From positions 169,080-205,739 of the forward strand of contig JAPLDI010000049.1 in assembly GCA_026391795.1 (NCBI GenBank): 36,660 bases of DNA, given 5' to 3'. This document shows, in pieces, positions 16,689 to 25,478 of the stretch (positions are counted from its first letter, which is position 1; each line of letters begins with the position of its first letter). The notes beneath the pieces are model-generated. The model searched no databases. It was given only the letters and a program-made list of their open reading frames with translations, and was not told where the DNA came from. Made by a program: the position numbers and the translations under genes. This DNA comes from Bacteroidota bacterium (GTDB lineage Bacteria > Bacteroidota > Bacteroidia > Bacteroidales > FEN-979).

Positions 16689-17759
16689 CTATACTGAACT
16701 TACAAGCATCAATGAATGGTTGAGGTTCCTGTAATGGTTGTAGATCAGGATACTGTTGAGTTCACTGGTTTTTATTCCTTTCAGCAGGACCGTTTCCGGA
16801 ACCCTGTTATTTATTAGAATCATGGAAGCCAGCCAGAGTCCGAAGGAAGAGGCCGTCTGGTATTCGCCGCAAAGATGCTTGAACCAGCCAAGGGGTTTTT
16901 CGCTGAACAGACGATTCGTGACATCGTCATAAACTTTGTCATTTGCCGGATCTCCATTGATTCCCATAAGCACCATGCTGACATCGTCAATCGTCTTTCC
17001 CGACCTTTTAAGGAACTCCGTTATTCGTAAAGGGATAGATTCCGGATCGGGTTTGTAAAAAGTATCCAGGGCATCGATCCTTGCATAATTTTTTGAACCG
17101 GGAGTTGATGATACCAGGAAGAATGCGGCTCCTTCGCCTGCAATGGCACCCCGTGATTGATCTTTCAGCAGATGTTGGGTTCTGACCGCCTTCCGTTTGT
17201 ATTGTCCCAGCCTTTGCAGGATGGCCAACGTATTGGGTGTCATCTCGTCCGTACTGCCAAGCAGTACCGTTTTGGATTCACCTGAACCTAGCCGGATGAT
17301 ACTGTCGAGCAGGGCACTTTCGAAAGAAAAGCCTCTGTGAACATAGGTGAAATTATAGTTGTGGCATTTCAGCAGCAAGGCGATCTGTGAACTCACGGTA
17401 TTATGGGTCGACTGAATAAAGGAGGTCGGGGTGAGAAATTCTTCGTTGTTCCGGATCATGTTCGTCAGAAACTTCTCCGTATCCTCAATGCACCCAAGGC
17501 CTGTTCCGGTGATGATGGCATCCGGCATCGTACAATCCGAATCGGTCAGGCAGATTTTACCTGCTGCAATTCCCATCTTGATGATCCTGCTCATCCTCCT
17601 CACCATGTCTCCCGCGATGTATTCCTTGTAGTTCGGGTCCTTGCACCGGAGGTAATTTGTTTCTCCAAACTCCACCTCCTCAAGAAAATGGCTGTTATCC
17701 CAGGTTTTCTGTGGGGAGATGTTTCCCAGACCGGTGATGTATATCGGCTTCATCATCAT
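16689..17759 (-). CDS. Chain-length-factor-like KS homologue (CLF 1)
   Basis: A 356-aa thiolase-fold protein that lacks the KS residues. The nucleophile elbow reads YVHRGFSFESAL with Phe where KS has Cys; the HGTGT region reads MGINGDPAND and the GHTxGAAG region reads HLCGEYQTAS. So it should be a non-catalytic KS partner that sets chain length. Its start (three ATG codons at 17753-17759) overlaps the stop of the KS gene by ATGA, as expected for a heterodimer made by coupled translation. The KS/CLF order is repeated at 20341/19160. It differs from the half-length CLF at 21816-22472. Confidence 0.87.
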   Translation of the reverse strand: MMMKPIYITGLGNISPQKTWDNSHFLEEVEFGETNYLRCKDPNYKEYIAGDMVRRMSRIIKMGIAAGKICLTDSDCTMPDAIITGTGLGCIEDTEKFLTNMIRNNEEFLTPTSFIQSTHNTVSSQIALLLKCHNYNFTYVHRGFSFESALLDSIIRLGSGESKTVLLGSTDEMTPNTLAILQRLGQYKRKAVRTQHLLKDQSRGAIAGEGAAFFLVSSTPGSKNYARIDALDTFYKPDPESIPLRITEFLKRSGKTIDDVSMVLMGINGDPANDKVYDDVTNRLFSEKPLGWFKHLCGEYQTASSFGLWLASMILINNRVPETVLLKGIKTSELNSILIYNHYRNLNHSLMLVSSV

Positions 17760-18967
17760 CCGTTCATTTTTGAAAAGATCAGCGTCGAATTGTTGCCGCC
17801 GAATCCGAATGAATTTGAAAGAATATTCTGGACGTCAGCCCTCATGATCACTTTTGTGAACGGGGTAATACCGAGTTCCTTCATAGGGGTTTCAAACCGT
17901 AAATTCGGAAATAACATCCCATGGTTGATTGACAGCACCGAGATCACAGCTTCCAGGGCGCCGGCCGCCCCGAGTGTATGACCGGTATAGGATTTGGTTG
18001 AACTGAAAGGGGGTGGCTTTTCTCCAAAGATCTTCTGAAGGGCCACACCTTCCGAGAGGTCGTTGTTTTGTGTACCTGTTCCGTGAACGTTGATGTAATC
18101 AATATCCCCGGGATTGAGTCCGCTCAGCTGCAGCGCACTGTTCATGGCAAGATAAGCGCCGGTTCCTTCCGGTGAAGAGGCCGTCTGGTGATAAGCATCA
18201 TTGGCATTCCCGTAACCTTTCAGTTCTGCAAGGACTTTTTTGTTCCCGGCCTTCACAAGTTCTTCGGATTCCAGAACAACATAGGCGGCACCTTCTCCGA
18301 GGGTAAGGCCGGCACGGTTCTCATCAAAAGGCCGGCAGCCATTTTTATCCAGGATCATCAGCGTGTTAAACCCGTTGAGGGTAAATTTTGTTACCGAATC
18401 TGTGCCGCCGGCCACAACCCGGTCAAGGAATCCGGCCTTGATCAGCTGCGCGCCCAGCATGATGGAATTTGCAGAAGAGGAGCAGGCAGTGCTGATGGTT
18501 GTCATAAACCCCGTAATCCCCAGGAAATCTGCGATCCTCTCCGTACTGTCGGCACAATCGTGATTGACAATATCGATCAGGTGCCCTTTCGAGGGATCGG
18601 CCAGGAACTCCTTATAAAAATTTTCGCTGCGGTCCATGCCGCCTACGGTTGTGGCAGAAATAAGACCGGTTTTATATTTTCCAGGGATTTCAATTCCCGA
18701 TGCGTTGAGTGCTTCACGTGCAGCGACCATCCCAAGGAGTGCTGTGCGAGTGAAATTCGTTTTCCCGCTGTTCCCTATTATCTCAAGGAGTTCTTCGTTA
18801 CTTAACTTCACTTCTGCAAGGGGATATTTATCCTTCAATACCGTGTCGAGAAGCGTGATCTCTCCAATGCCCGATTTTTCTTCAATAAGCGAAGTCAAGG
18901 CAGCGCCGGTATCGTTTCCGATGGAAGAAATCATCCCTATCCCGGTGATATAAACCCTCTGCGGCAT
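17756..18967 (-). CDS. Beta-ketoacyl-ACP synthase (FabF-like), KS of pair 1
   Basis: A 403-aa KS with a complete triad: Cys162 in ISTACSSSANS, His295 in NVHGTGT and His330 in SYTGHTLGAAG. The loop LTLGEGAAYVVLE and the end SFGFGGNNSTL are intact. It would condense a chain with malonyl-ACP, together with CLF 1, which overlaps its stop. It is strongly similar to the KS at 20341-21546, including GLISATTVGGMDR and ANSIM/ANAIQL, so the two KS/CLF pairs came from a duplication. It has its own promoter and is the first gene of a long minus-strand operon. Confidence 0.93.
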   Translation of the reverse strand: MPQRVYITGIGMISSIGNDTGAALTSLIEEKSGIGEITLLDTVLKDKYPLAEVKLSNEELLEIIGNSGKTNFTRTALLGMVAAREALNASGIEIPGKYKTGLISATTVGGMDRSENFYKEFLADPSKGHLIDIVNHDCADSTERIADFLGITGFMTTISTACSSSANSIMLGAQLIKAGFLDRVVAGGTDSVTKFTLNGFNTLMILDKNGCRPFDENRAGLTLGEGAAYVVLESEELVKAGNKKVLAELKGYGNANDAYHQTASSPEGTGAYLAMNSALQLSGLNPGDIDYINVHGTGTQNNDLSEGVALQKIFGEKPPPFSSTKSYTGHTLGAAGALEAVISVLSINHGMLFPNLRFETPMKELGITPFTKVIMRADVQNILSNSFGFGGNNSTLIFSKMNG

Positions 18968-18986
18968 GAGTTTGGCGTTATAACTG

Positions 18987-19016
18987 CAAAGTTAGCAGAA
19001 AAACACATGCAGCAAA
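18987..19016 (-). promoter_or_regulatory. Near-consensus Bacteroidetes promoter of the KS/CLF operon
   Basis: Minus strand: TTTG (19013-19016), an 18-base spacer, then TAACTTTG (18987-18994), followed by CAG. Both boxes match the Bacteroidota TTTG/TAnnTTTG pattern. Transcription would begin near 18980, just before the KS ATG at 18967, so the leader would be very short. Confidence 0.75.
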
Positions 19017-19139
19017 ACAGCGAAGAAGCGAATTACCGAAATTGTTTTCAGAGATTCCATAAATGCACTTTCTGTTGATCTTTAAACCACTATGGTCGCA
19101 AAGTGACTGCAAAATATGCGACGGTTATCTTCGGAAATC

Positions 19140-19159
19140 TGAAATCGTAATTCGTAATA
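19140..19159. repeat. TCGTAATT-type intergenic words
   Basis: The stretch contains AATCGTAATTCGTAATAC immediately before the CLF 2 stop codon, with CGTAAT repeated at an 8-base step. Similar words lie at 3615-3640, 20303-20333 and 32079-32098. Confidence 0.5.
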
Positions 19160-20221
19160 CTATATTGTCACAAGTATCAGGGAGTGATTTACGTTATAAT
19201 ACTGATTGTAAATGAGGATATTCCGGAGCGGATTGCATTGAAGGTCGTTGATGCGGAGAATACCTGGTATGGTTTGCCTTTTCAGGATGTTTGATGCCAG
19301 CCAGAGAGCAAACCCGCTGGCTGTATGATATTCACCGCAGAGGTGCTTGTAATAGGCGAGGGGAGTCTCCGGGAATGCAGTCCGGGCAAAAGTCCTGTAG
19401 GCAGGGTCGGTTCGGTTGTCGCCGTTGATTCCCAGCAGAACGAGGTCGATATCGGAAGTAACCAGTCCGCAGGCAGCAAGAATACTGTATACCCGCTGAA
19501 TAACCTCGCCAGGGGTCGCCGGCTTATAAATTGTTTTTACATCCCGGAGCCGGGCATATGTAGTCTCATTTTTATCTTCCGAAAGCAAAAAAAAGGAGGC
19601 TCCTTCACCTGCCACAGAACCCGGCGAATCCCAGCTCAGCATCTCAAGATTTTTAAAGACACCGTTTTTCCAGTGACCCGCCCGCCGTGTAATTACAAGA
19701 TGGTTCTGTGTCATCTCGTCGATACCGCCTGCCAGGACATTCCTGGATGAACCTTCGCTTATCTGCAGCAGTGCGTCCTGAAGACTGCTCTCGAAGGAAA
19801 AAGTCCGGTGAACGTATGTGGAATTGTAATTGTGGCACTTCATTTGTATGGCGATCTGCGAACTTATAGTATTATAAGTGGATTGCATGAACGGTGTGGG
19901 ATTCAGAAACGGCTGGTCAAGGTGGATAGTTGCCAGGATCTTCTCTGTCTCCTCAACACTGCCAAGTCCTGTCCCGGTGATGATGGCATCGGGCAGGGTA
20001 CAACCGGATTCATTCAAACACATCTTTGCCGATGCAATTCCCATCTTGATCAGACGGCTCATCCGGCGCGACTGGATCGGGTCAATATAAGGCTTATAAC
20101 TTACAGGCTCAATACACTTCAGGTAACCGGAATCATATTCCACAATCTCCTCAAGAAAATCATGCGTTTCCACCGTTTTCTGGGGGGAGATCATTCCGAT
20201 ACCATTGATGAAGGCAGACAT
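19160..20221 (-). CDS. Chain-length-factor-like KS homologue (CLF 2)
   Basis: A 353-aa paralogue of CLF 1 with the same lost residues: STYVHRTFSFESSL at the nucleophile site (Phe for Cys) and LGINGDNRTD in place of HGTGT. GEYHTASGF replaces the second His motif. The last residues (NHSLILVTI) also match CLF 1. It follows the KS at 20341 after a 119-base repeat-rich gap, whereas CLF 1 overlaps its KS. It is probably the partner of that KS, and its downstream gap (18968-19159) holds the promoter for the next pair. Confidence 0.87.
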   Translation of the reverse strand: MSAFINGIGMISPQKTVETHDFLEEIVEYDSGYLKCIEPVSYKPYIDPIQSRRMSRLIKMGIASAKMCLNESGCTLPDAIITGTGLGSVEETEKILATIHLDQPFLNPTPFMQSTYNTISSQIAIQMKCHNYNSTYVHRTFSFESSLQDALLQISEGSSRNVLAGGIDEMTQNHLVITRRAGHWKNGVFKNLEMLSWDSPGSVAGEGASFFLLSEDKNETTYARLRDVKTIYKPATPGEVIQRVYSILAACGLVTSDIDLVLLGINGDNRTDPAYRTFARTAFPETPLAYYKHLCGEYHTASGFALWLASNILKRQTIPGILRINDLQCNPLRNILIYNQYYNVNHSLILVTI

Positions 20222-20340
20222 TAGCTGATGAGTTTATGAGTTGATGAGCTCATGAGTTGTTGATCTTGCAAACTCGGGAACTCGGGAATGAAATAAAAAA
20301 TCGTAACTCGAAAATTCATTCGTAATTCGCAATTTATTGT
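20222..20340. repeat. Low-complexity tandem words between KS and CLF of pair 2
   Basis: The 119-base gap holds degenerate short repeats: GATGAGTTTATGAGTTGATGAG-like units with the 10-base palindrome ATGAGCTCAT at 20244-20253, then AACTCGGGAACTCGGGAA, then TCGTAACTCG/TTCGTAATTCG units near 20303-20333. No gene or good promoter was seen in it. Confidence 0.6.
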
Positions 20341-21546
20341 TCATGGTTCAACTCTCGAAAAAATGAGACTCGTGTCGTTTCCCCCGAAGCCAAAAGAATT
20401 GGACATCACATGATTGATTTTCTTATCCCTGATAATTTCTTTAACGGGTAAAAAATCAAGGTCCTTCATCGGTTCAGAAAAATTCAGGTTCGGCCAGATT
20501 ACCTGCTCCAGCAGGCAAAGTATTGAAATGATGGCTTCGGTTGCACCCGCTGCGCTTGTAGTATGGCCGGTATAGGGTTTCGTTGAACTGACAGGAGGAA
20601 TCGCTGTTCCGAAGAGTTTCTGAATGGCTCTTCCTTCTGAAATATCATTGTTGTCGGTCCCGGTACCATGCGCATTGATGTAATCGATATCCGCCACATC
20701 CAATCCACTCAGATCAACTGCTTTTTTCATGGCAAGATAGGCTCCGATCCCGTCCGGCGAAGAGGCAGTCTGATGAAATGCCTCACAGGCATTGCCCCAT
20801 CCGGTCAGCTCGCATAGTATCCTCTTTCCTGATTTTTTTACTGATTCTTCCGATTCCAGTACAAGGTATGCAGCGCCTTCTCCGAGGTTGATCCCGTTCC
20901 TGTTTTCATCGAAGGGTTTAGAGATTTCCTTGTCAAGGATTTTCAAGGCATCAAATCCGAAAAGATGAAATTTGGTAAGGGTTTCCGTGCCTCCGGCTAC
21001 AACCCGGTCAAGGTCTCCGTTCAGTATCATCCTTGCTCCGAGCTGGATCGCATTGGCCGAGGAGGAGCATGCTGTACTGATGGTGGTCAGGTAATCCCTG
21101 ATTCCGAGCATGTCGGCGATCTTTTCGGTGCTATCGGCACAGTCGTAAGTATCAATGTAGATATTCTTGCTGTCGTTGTTGAGAAAATCATCAAAATACA
21201 ACTCGCAGCGATCCATGCCGCCTACTGTAGTAGCGGAGATGAGGCCAGTCCTGAGACCGGGAAGGTCCGCGATCCGGGCATCAAGGTAAGCTTCTTTCGC
21301 GGCAATCATTCCGAGTAAGGCATTGCGTGAATACCCTTCGCTAACCGGAATTCCGGCAAGCTGGAAGCATTCCTCAAAGGAACATTTTACTTCCGATACA
21401 GGGATGTCGGAATTCAGTCCGGCATTCAGATACCGAATCCTGCCAATACCGGTCCGTAAGTGAAAAAGGGAATCTTTGGTCTCCGCGAGGTTATTGCCGA
21501 TCCCGGTAATAATACCTAATCCGGTGACAAATATCCGCCGTGGCAT
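20341..21546 (-). CDS. Beta-ketoacyl-ACP synthase (FabF-like), KS of pair 2
   Basis: A 401-aa KS with Cys160 in ISTACSSSANA, the first His in INAHGTGTDN and the second in GHTTSAAGATEA. The INLGEGAAYLVLE loop is intact. It shares long stretches with the KS of pair 1, including GLISATTVGGMDR and DCADSTEKIADMLGI. It follows the 85-aa ACP gene by 3 bases, which suggests that this ACP is its main carrier. The two near-identical pairs may extend chains of different length or build two acyl arms. Confidence 0.93.
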   Translation of the reverse strand: MPRRIFVTGLGIITGIGNNLAETKDSLFHLRTGIGRIRYLNAGLNSDIPVSEVKCSFEECFQLAGIPVSEGYSRNALLGMIAAKEAYLDARIADLPGLRTGLISATTVGGMDRCELYFDDFLNNDSKNIYIDTYDCADSTEKIADMLGIRDYLTTISTACSSSANAIQLGARMILNGDLDRVVAGGTETLTKFHLFGFDALKILDKEISKPFDENRNGINLGEGAAYLVLESEESVKKSGKRILCELTGWGNACEAFHQTASSPDGIGAYLAMKKAVDLSGLDVADIDYINAHGTGTDNNDISEGRAIQKLFGTAIPPVSSTKPYTGHTTSAAGATEAIISILCLLEQVIWPNLNFSEPMKDLDFLPVKEIIRDKKINHVMSNSFGFGGNDTSLIFSRVEP

Positions 21547-21549
21547 TCA

Positions 21550-21807
21550 TCAGGCTTTTTGATGCTCTTTAATGTATTCAGCCATTGTCCGGATAGAGAA
21601 GAATATCTTTTTTCCGTCTTTCGGATCTTCGATCTTTATACCGTAATTCTTCTCCAGAAGAACGATCAATTCAAGTGCATCAATCGAATCAAGTCCAAGG
21701 CCTTCACCAAACAAAGGGGCATCTGGATCAATATCTTCTGCCGAAATATCTTCGAGGTTCAGTTGTTGTATTACTTCCTGCTTCAGTTTGTCAATCAGCT
21801 CGTCCAT
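21550..21807 (-). CDS. Acyl carrier protein (85 aa)
   Basis: A typical ACP of standard length. Ser41 in GLGLDSIDALELIVLLE is the predicted phosphopantetheine site. It is acidic in helix 2 and lies between the half-length CLF and the KS of pair 2, with gaps of 8 and 3 bases. It is likely the working carrier for the polyene chain. Confidence 0.93.
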   Translation of the reverse strand: MDELIDKLKQEVIQQLNLEDISAEDIDPDAPLFGEGLGLDSIDALELIVLLEKNYGIKIEDPKDGKKIFFSIRTMAEYIKEHQKA

Positions 21808-21815
21808 AGCGTCTG

Positions 21816-22472
21816 TTACTTGTTTTGATAAAATTGTATTAAACTTTCATTGTTAAATGGTGAATATCCGCCTGAAGGTTGATATTCCATCCTATTCTTC
21901 TCTTTTTCAATCAGGAACAGCAAAGATTCAAAATTTTCTCCCAGTACTTCCACCCATCCGCAAAGACAGGCCTGTGCATGACCTGTTCCCATTACTAAAC
22001 TTACCGATCGGATCATCAGTTCGGGGTCAAACGATTCCGAGACCAGAAAAGCATTTTCCCCGTTGATTTTATGCCGGATACAGATCTCCCCGATCAGGAT
22101 ATTGGGTAAGGTATATACAAAAACCGAAGGACTTGGAAAATAGTTGGTCTTGTCTTTTATGGTTTCAAAGTAAGCCAGATCCGTATCCAGGCTTGAACTT
22201 GAGTTCATAATTACAATTCCAATCTCTTCTTTTTTGTACCGGTCAAAGAACGAATTCTCTTTTAAAAGCATCTCTGCACCCAGGAATCCAAGTTTACTCA
22301 GGTTATCCATCTTGTAGAATTTCGGATAACTGATTTCTTCCTTTTTATAGAGGGATTTCAGAAAGGTTGCAAAATTAGTAAAAATTTCATTATTGAGTTC
22401 AACTTTCTCATTTCGTATAACACCCTCTTTACGGATGATACTCCATTGCGTTATGTAGAGAGGTTCATTCAT
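21816..22472 (-). CDS. Half-length KS-like chain length factor (ApeC-type)
   Basis: A 218-aa protein that covers only the N-terminal half of the ketosynthase fold, with EIGIVIMNSSSSLDTDLAYFE and FPSPSVFVYTLPNILIGEICIRH as recognisable core strands. The nucleophile position has no Cys (FLVSESFDPEL) and no C-terminal lobe exists. In aryl polyene systems the ApeC protein is such a short CLF and forms a heterodimer with ApeO. Here the KS gene that ends 9 bases upstream is the natural partner. The ATG at 22472 is preferred to a TTG at 22481. Confidence 0.75.
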   Translation of the reverse strand: MNEPLYITQWSIIRKEGVIRNEKVELNNEIFTNFATFLKSLYKKEEISYPKFYKMDNLSKLGFLGAEMLLKENSFFDRYKKEEIGIVIMNSSSSLDTDLAYFETIKDKTNYFPSPSVFVYTLPNILIGEICIRHKINGENAFLVSESFDPELMIRSVSLVMGTGHAQACLCGWVEVLGENFESLLFLIEKEKNRMEYQPSGGYSPFNNESLIQFYQNK

Positions 22473-22481
22473 TTTTTGCAA

Positions 22482-23654
22482 TTAATCCAGTTTACGAAAA
22501 ACGATGGCAGCATTGCATCCTCCGAATCCGGATGCGATTTTGAGACTATTCTGAACAGGCGATAAGGTATTTTCCCGGATCACATTTACCGGGACAGGTA
22601 CCCCGGATTCATCAAATCCGGCAGAACGGATCAGAAGGTTTTTCTCCATTGACCGGATTGTGGCAATCGATTCAACCACACCGGCTGCCCCAAGAGTATG
22701 GCCCCAGTAACCTTTGAAACTGTTCACAGGAACCGACTGCAACCCAGCGATTCCCAGTGCCTTTGATTCCATCTCATCGTTGTAGGGTGTTGCGGTTCCA
22801 TGTGCTGAGACGAAATCAACATCAGCAGGTTTCATTTCAGCCTCATTCAGTGCATGCAGTATGGCCATGGCCAATTCTTCACCCGTTTTTGAAGGTCCGG
22901 ATATGTGATTGGCATCGTTCGACATTGAAGACCCGGAAATCCGTATGGGAATGTTTTTTTTGAATTCCGACGAAAGGAGGATGGTTCCGCAGCCTTCGCC
23001 AAGCGACAGCCCGTTTCGTTTGATATCAAAAGGTTTGCAGGGTTCAGGACTGAGCGCCTGGAATGAAAGAAAACCGGAAATTACAAATTCTGACAGGATG
23101 TCACCGCCAGATACAATCACATGGTCGTAAAGTCCCGCTTCAATCATCCTCGATGCCATGCTCAAGGCAAGAACCCCTGAAATACAGGCATTCGAAACCA
23201 CAAGCGGCCTCTCAGCAAACCCAAAAAAAGAGCCGATGACTTCTGCCATCTTCCAGAGGTAAATACGGCCCGGGTCTGTGAAGGTTTTTTTATCCTCTCC
23301 CAGCAGGTCGATATTTCCTTTCGTTGTTGAAACGATAAGCAACGTGTTCTTCCCGGTAAATTCTGCATTTTTACTATAAATTGCATCCTGTATCGAAACG
23401 ATCAACATTTTTTCCAGCCGGGTAAACTGTTCTGCGTGCATCTCCGGATGAAGTACCAAAAGGATCTCATGGAATTTTGCAGATAAGAAGGCCGCATTGA
23501 CCATCGAAAGCGGGAGAGGGGTTTGTGCAAGAGAAGGATCATGATGGATCTGGAACCCGGTAAACCCTGATTCCACCTTATCCATCACTTCTGCTGTAGT
23601 CATTCCAAGGGAAGTGACGATGTTGTCTCCTGCAATATATACCGGTCTCTTCAT
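22482..23654 (-). CDS. Beta-ketoacyl-ACP synthase (ApeO-like)
   Basis: A 390-aa KS. Cys157 is in VVSNACISGVLAL, the first His in SAHGTATPYND and the second in GYWGHTLGAAG; the LSLGEGCGTILLS loop is present. The nucleophile region is CIS rather than CSS, and the sequence is clearly distinct from the paired KS enzymes. The ATG at 23654 is preferred because it follows the thioesterase stop with GGAAG just upstream; an ATG at 23678 would overlap that gene. With the half-length CLF after it, this matches the APE-type ApeO:ApeC pair. Confidence 0.9.
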   Translation of the reverse strand: MKRPVYIAGDNIVTSLGMTTAEVMDKVESGFTGFQIHHDPSLAQTPLPLSMVNAAFLSAKFHEILLVLHPEMHAEQFTRLEKMLIVSIQDAIYSKNAEFTGKNTLLIVSTTKGNIDLLGEDKKTFTDPGRIYLWKMAEVIGSFFGFAERPLVVSNACISGVLALSMASRMIEAGLYDHVIVSGGDILSEFVISGFLSFQALSPEPCKPFDIKRNGLSLGEGCGTILLSSEFKKNIPIRISGSSMSNDANHISGPSKTGEELAMAILHALNEAEMKPADVDFVSAHGTATPYNDEMESKALGIAGLQSVPVNSFKGYWGHTLGAAGVVESIATIRSMEKNLLIRSAGFDESGVPVPVNVIRENTLSPVQNSLKIASGFGGCNAAIVFRKLD

Positions 23655-23662
23655 CTTCCAGA

Positions 23663-24079
23663 TTATACGATTCCCCATTTTTTCTTCCAGCCGATAAAGA
23701 ATTCCGGTGCGGTCAGAAGCAACTCATGATCCGGAGTCAGGAACACCTGCATGGAAGTGCCTGTAGCCATTAGTTCAAGATCGGATTTTCTGTAGATTGA
23801 ATATTCGAAAAGAATCTTTGCAGCATCCGAGTTTACGAATCTTGTCTCAACGATGGCAGTATCTCCATAAACCAGCGGCTTTTTATAATCGCAAGTAACC
23901 TTCACAATCGGGATCATGACGCGGTGTCGCTTCACATCCAGGTATCCGAGGTTGTATTTTGCCCCGAAGGATTCCCTGCCGTCCTCAAAGTATTTAATGT
24001 AGTTCCCGTGCCAGACAATGGACATGGAATCAACTTCCCCAAACCTCACGCTGATCTCTTTTCTGTCGGTAAGCTCCAT
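23663..24079 (-). CDS. Hotdog acyl thioesterase (4HBT type) 2
   Basis: A 138-aa thioesterase with VRFGEVDSMSIVWHGNYIKYFEDGRE; Asp17 is the predicted catalytic residue. The VWHGNY version differs from the GHVNN form in thioesterase 1, so the two probably have different substrates. It follows the ABC permease with a 1-base gap and precedes the ApeO-like KS. It may proofread the KS or release the finished chain. Confidence 0.88.
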   Translation of the reverse strand: MELTDRKEISVRFGEVDSMSIVWHGNYIKYFEDGRESFGAKYNLGYLDVKRHRVMIPIVKVTCDYKKPLVYGDTAIVETRFVNSDAAKILFEYSIYRKSDLELMATGTSMQVFLTPDHELLLTAPEFFIGWKKKWGIV

Positions 24080-24080
24080 A

Positions 24081-25382
24081 TCAGATGTTGAGTGGACTTT
24101 TTATTTTCCTGTAAATGTACGTGATCAGGATGGAAACAAGGAAAAATGCAAGCAATTTAGTTGCTGGAACAAGGATGGTGATGAGTCCGCCCTGGCGGAG
24201 GAAAATGTTGTAAAAACCGGTTATAGCCCAGTTCAGCGGACTAATCAGCGCCACCTGCCGCATCACGGTTGGCATCAGGTACACCGGAACCCATATACCG
24301 CCAATGGCGGCAAGTATAATGATGGAAACAGCGCCGAATGCAGCGGCCTGCTGATGTGTGGTTGAAATGGTTCCCACCAGAAGCCCATAGCCGAGAGCAG
24401 CCAGTGCAGTCATAACTGTCATGATGAACAGGGCTGTGACATGATCCCCGATCACAAGGCTTGGGATATTAAAATAAGGAAGGATGAAGATTCCGGAGAA
24501 AATCATCAGGAAAGACTGGACCAGGCAAACGAAAAAATAGACCGTAACTTTTGCAAGAAGCAGATTTATGTATGCAACAGGCATCGACAACAGCCGCGAC
24601 AGGCTACCTTCTTCACGCTCTTTGATCATGCTTCCCGTGAGCGGGATAATAATGAAAAACATTGCAAATATTGCCCAAGCCGGTACATTGTGTTGCACCG
24701 TTGTGGGGATCGCTTCCTGTTCCACATAGTTCGGAAAAACCTCTTTAAACTGCAATGACTCCCTGAATTCAATATTCTCAGGTTTATATGCAGGAAATTG
24801 TTTTGCCATCTCATTGTTGAAGGCGCGGAAGATCATTCCTGTTTCGCTGCGATAGTTAAATTCTTTGATAGAACTGACAACCGCGTTTTTGAATACATTT
24901 TTGATCGTGGGATCAAAAAAGATTGTCACCGTGTCTGCCCCTTTCTGCGCAAGACTTTTGAGGAGATTGGGGTTGAACATGCCGAAACCGGCCAACGTTT
25001 TTGCAACAGCAACCCTTACATTGGAACGCATCGATTTTGTTATCCCTTCCGGTACCACAATGGCAATAAGATAATCTCCCCTTTTTACTGCTGCTCTTGC
25101 TGATTTGATAGTCACCGGCATCTTATCCACAGAATCCCTGACAGTAAAATATCCTGAATTCCTGAGCCCCTTCTCCATGTTGATCCCCAGGCTGTCCTTG
25201 TCGTTGTTGACCAGAAGAATTTCCACCTTCGGATCTTTGGCGATGGCACTCCAGCCTACTTCCTGCATCAGCGACATGATCACGATCAGTACCATCGGCA
25301 TGATGAAAAGGATGATGATCCCTGCCTTATCCCTCAATAATAACAGGTACTCTTTCTTTACGGCTGATAGAAATTTGAACAT
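24081..25382 (-). CDS. ABC-2 type transporter permease
   Basis: A 433-aa membrane protein. One membrane segment (about residues 20-40) is followed by a long extracytoplasmic domain to about residue 230 and then five to six membrane segments to the end. REREEGSLSRLLSMPV between helices is the usual ABC-2 coupling region. Together with the ATPase encoded 96 bases upstream it forms an exporter. In this cluster it likely moves the polyene or its carrier across the inner membrane. Confidence 0.9.
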   Translation of the reverse strand: MFKFLSAVKKEYLLLLRDKAGIIILFIMPMVLIVIMSLMQEVGWSAIAKDPKVEILLVNNDKDSLGINMEKGLRNSGYFTVRDSVDKMPVTIKSARAAVKRGDYLIAIVVPEGITKSMRSNVRVAVAKTLAGFGMFNPNLLKSLAQKGADTVTIFFDPTIKNVFKNAVVSSIKEFNYRSETGMIFRAFNNEMAKQFPAYKPENIEFRESLQFKEVFPNYVEQEAIPTTVQHNVPAWAIFAMFFIIIPLTGSMIKEREEGSLSRLLSMPVAYINLLLAKVTVYFFVCLVQSFLMIFSGIFILPYFNIPSLVIGDHVTALFIMTVMTALAALGYGLLVGTISTTHQQAAAFGAVSIIILAAIGGIWVPVYLMPTVMRQVALISPLNWAITGFYNIFLRQGGLITILVPATKLLAFFLVSILITYIYRKIKSPLNI

Positions 25383-25478
25383 AGGTCTGAATGCTGGTTG
25401 CTGGATGCTATATGCTGGATTCTTTATGAACTTTATGAACTTTATGAACTTTATAACTTTATCAACTTGCTGACTTTC
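25383..25478. repeat. Tandem 9-mer CTTTATGAA between ABC genes
   Basis: CTTTATGAA is present three times in exact tandem at 25422-25448, followed by two degenerate units (CTTTATAAC, TTTATCAAC). Before them, GCTGG-containing words recur (25393-25419). The gap separates the ATPase and permease genes of one transporter. Confidence 0.75.

Noticed and set aside
17753-17759. Triple ATG as a special regulatory start
   Set aside because: Repeated ATG codons with an ATGA overlap are explained by ordinary translational coupling.
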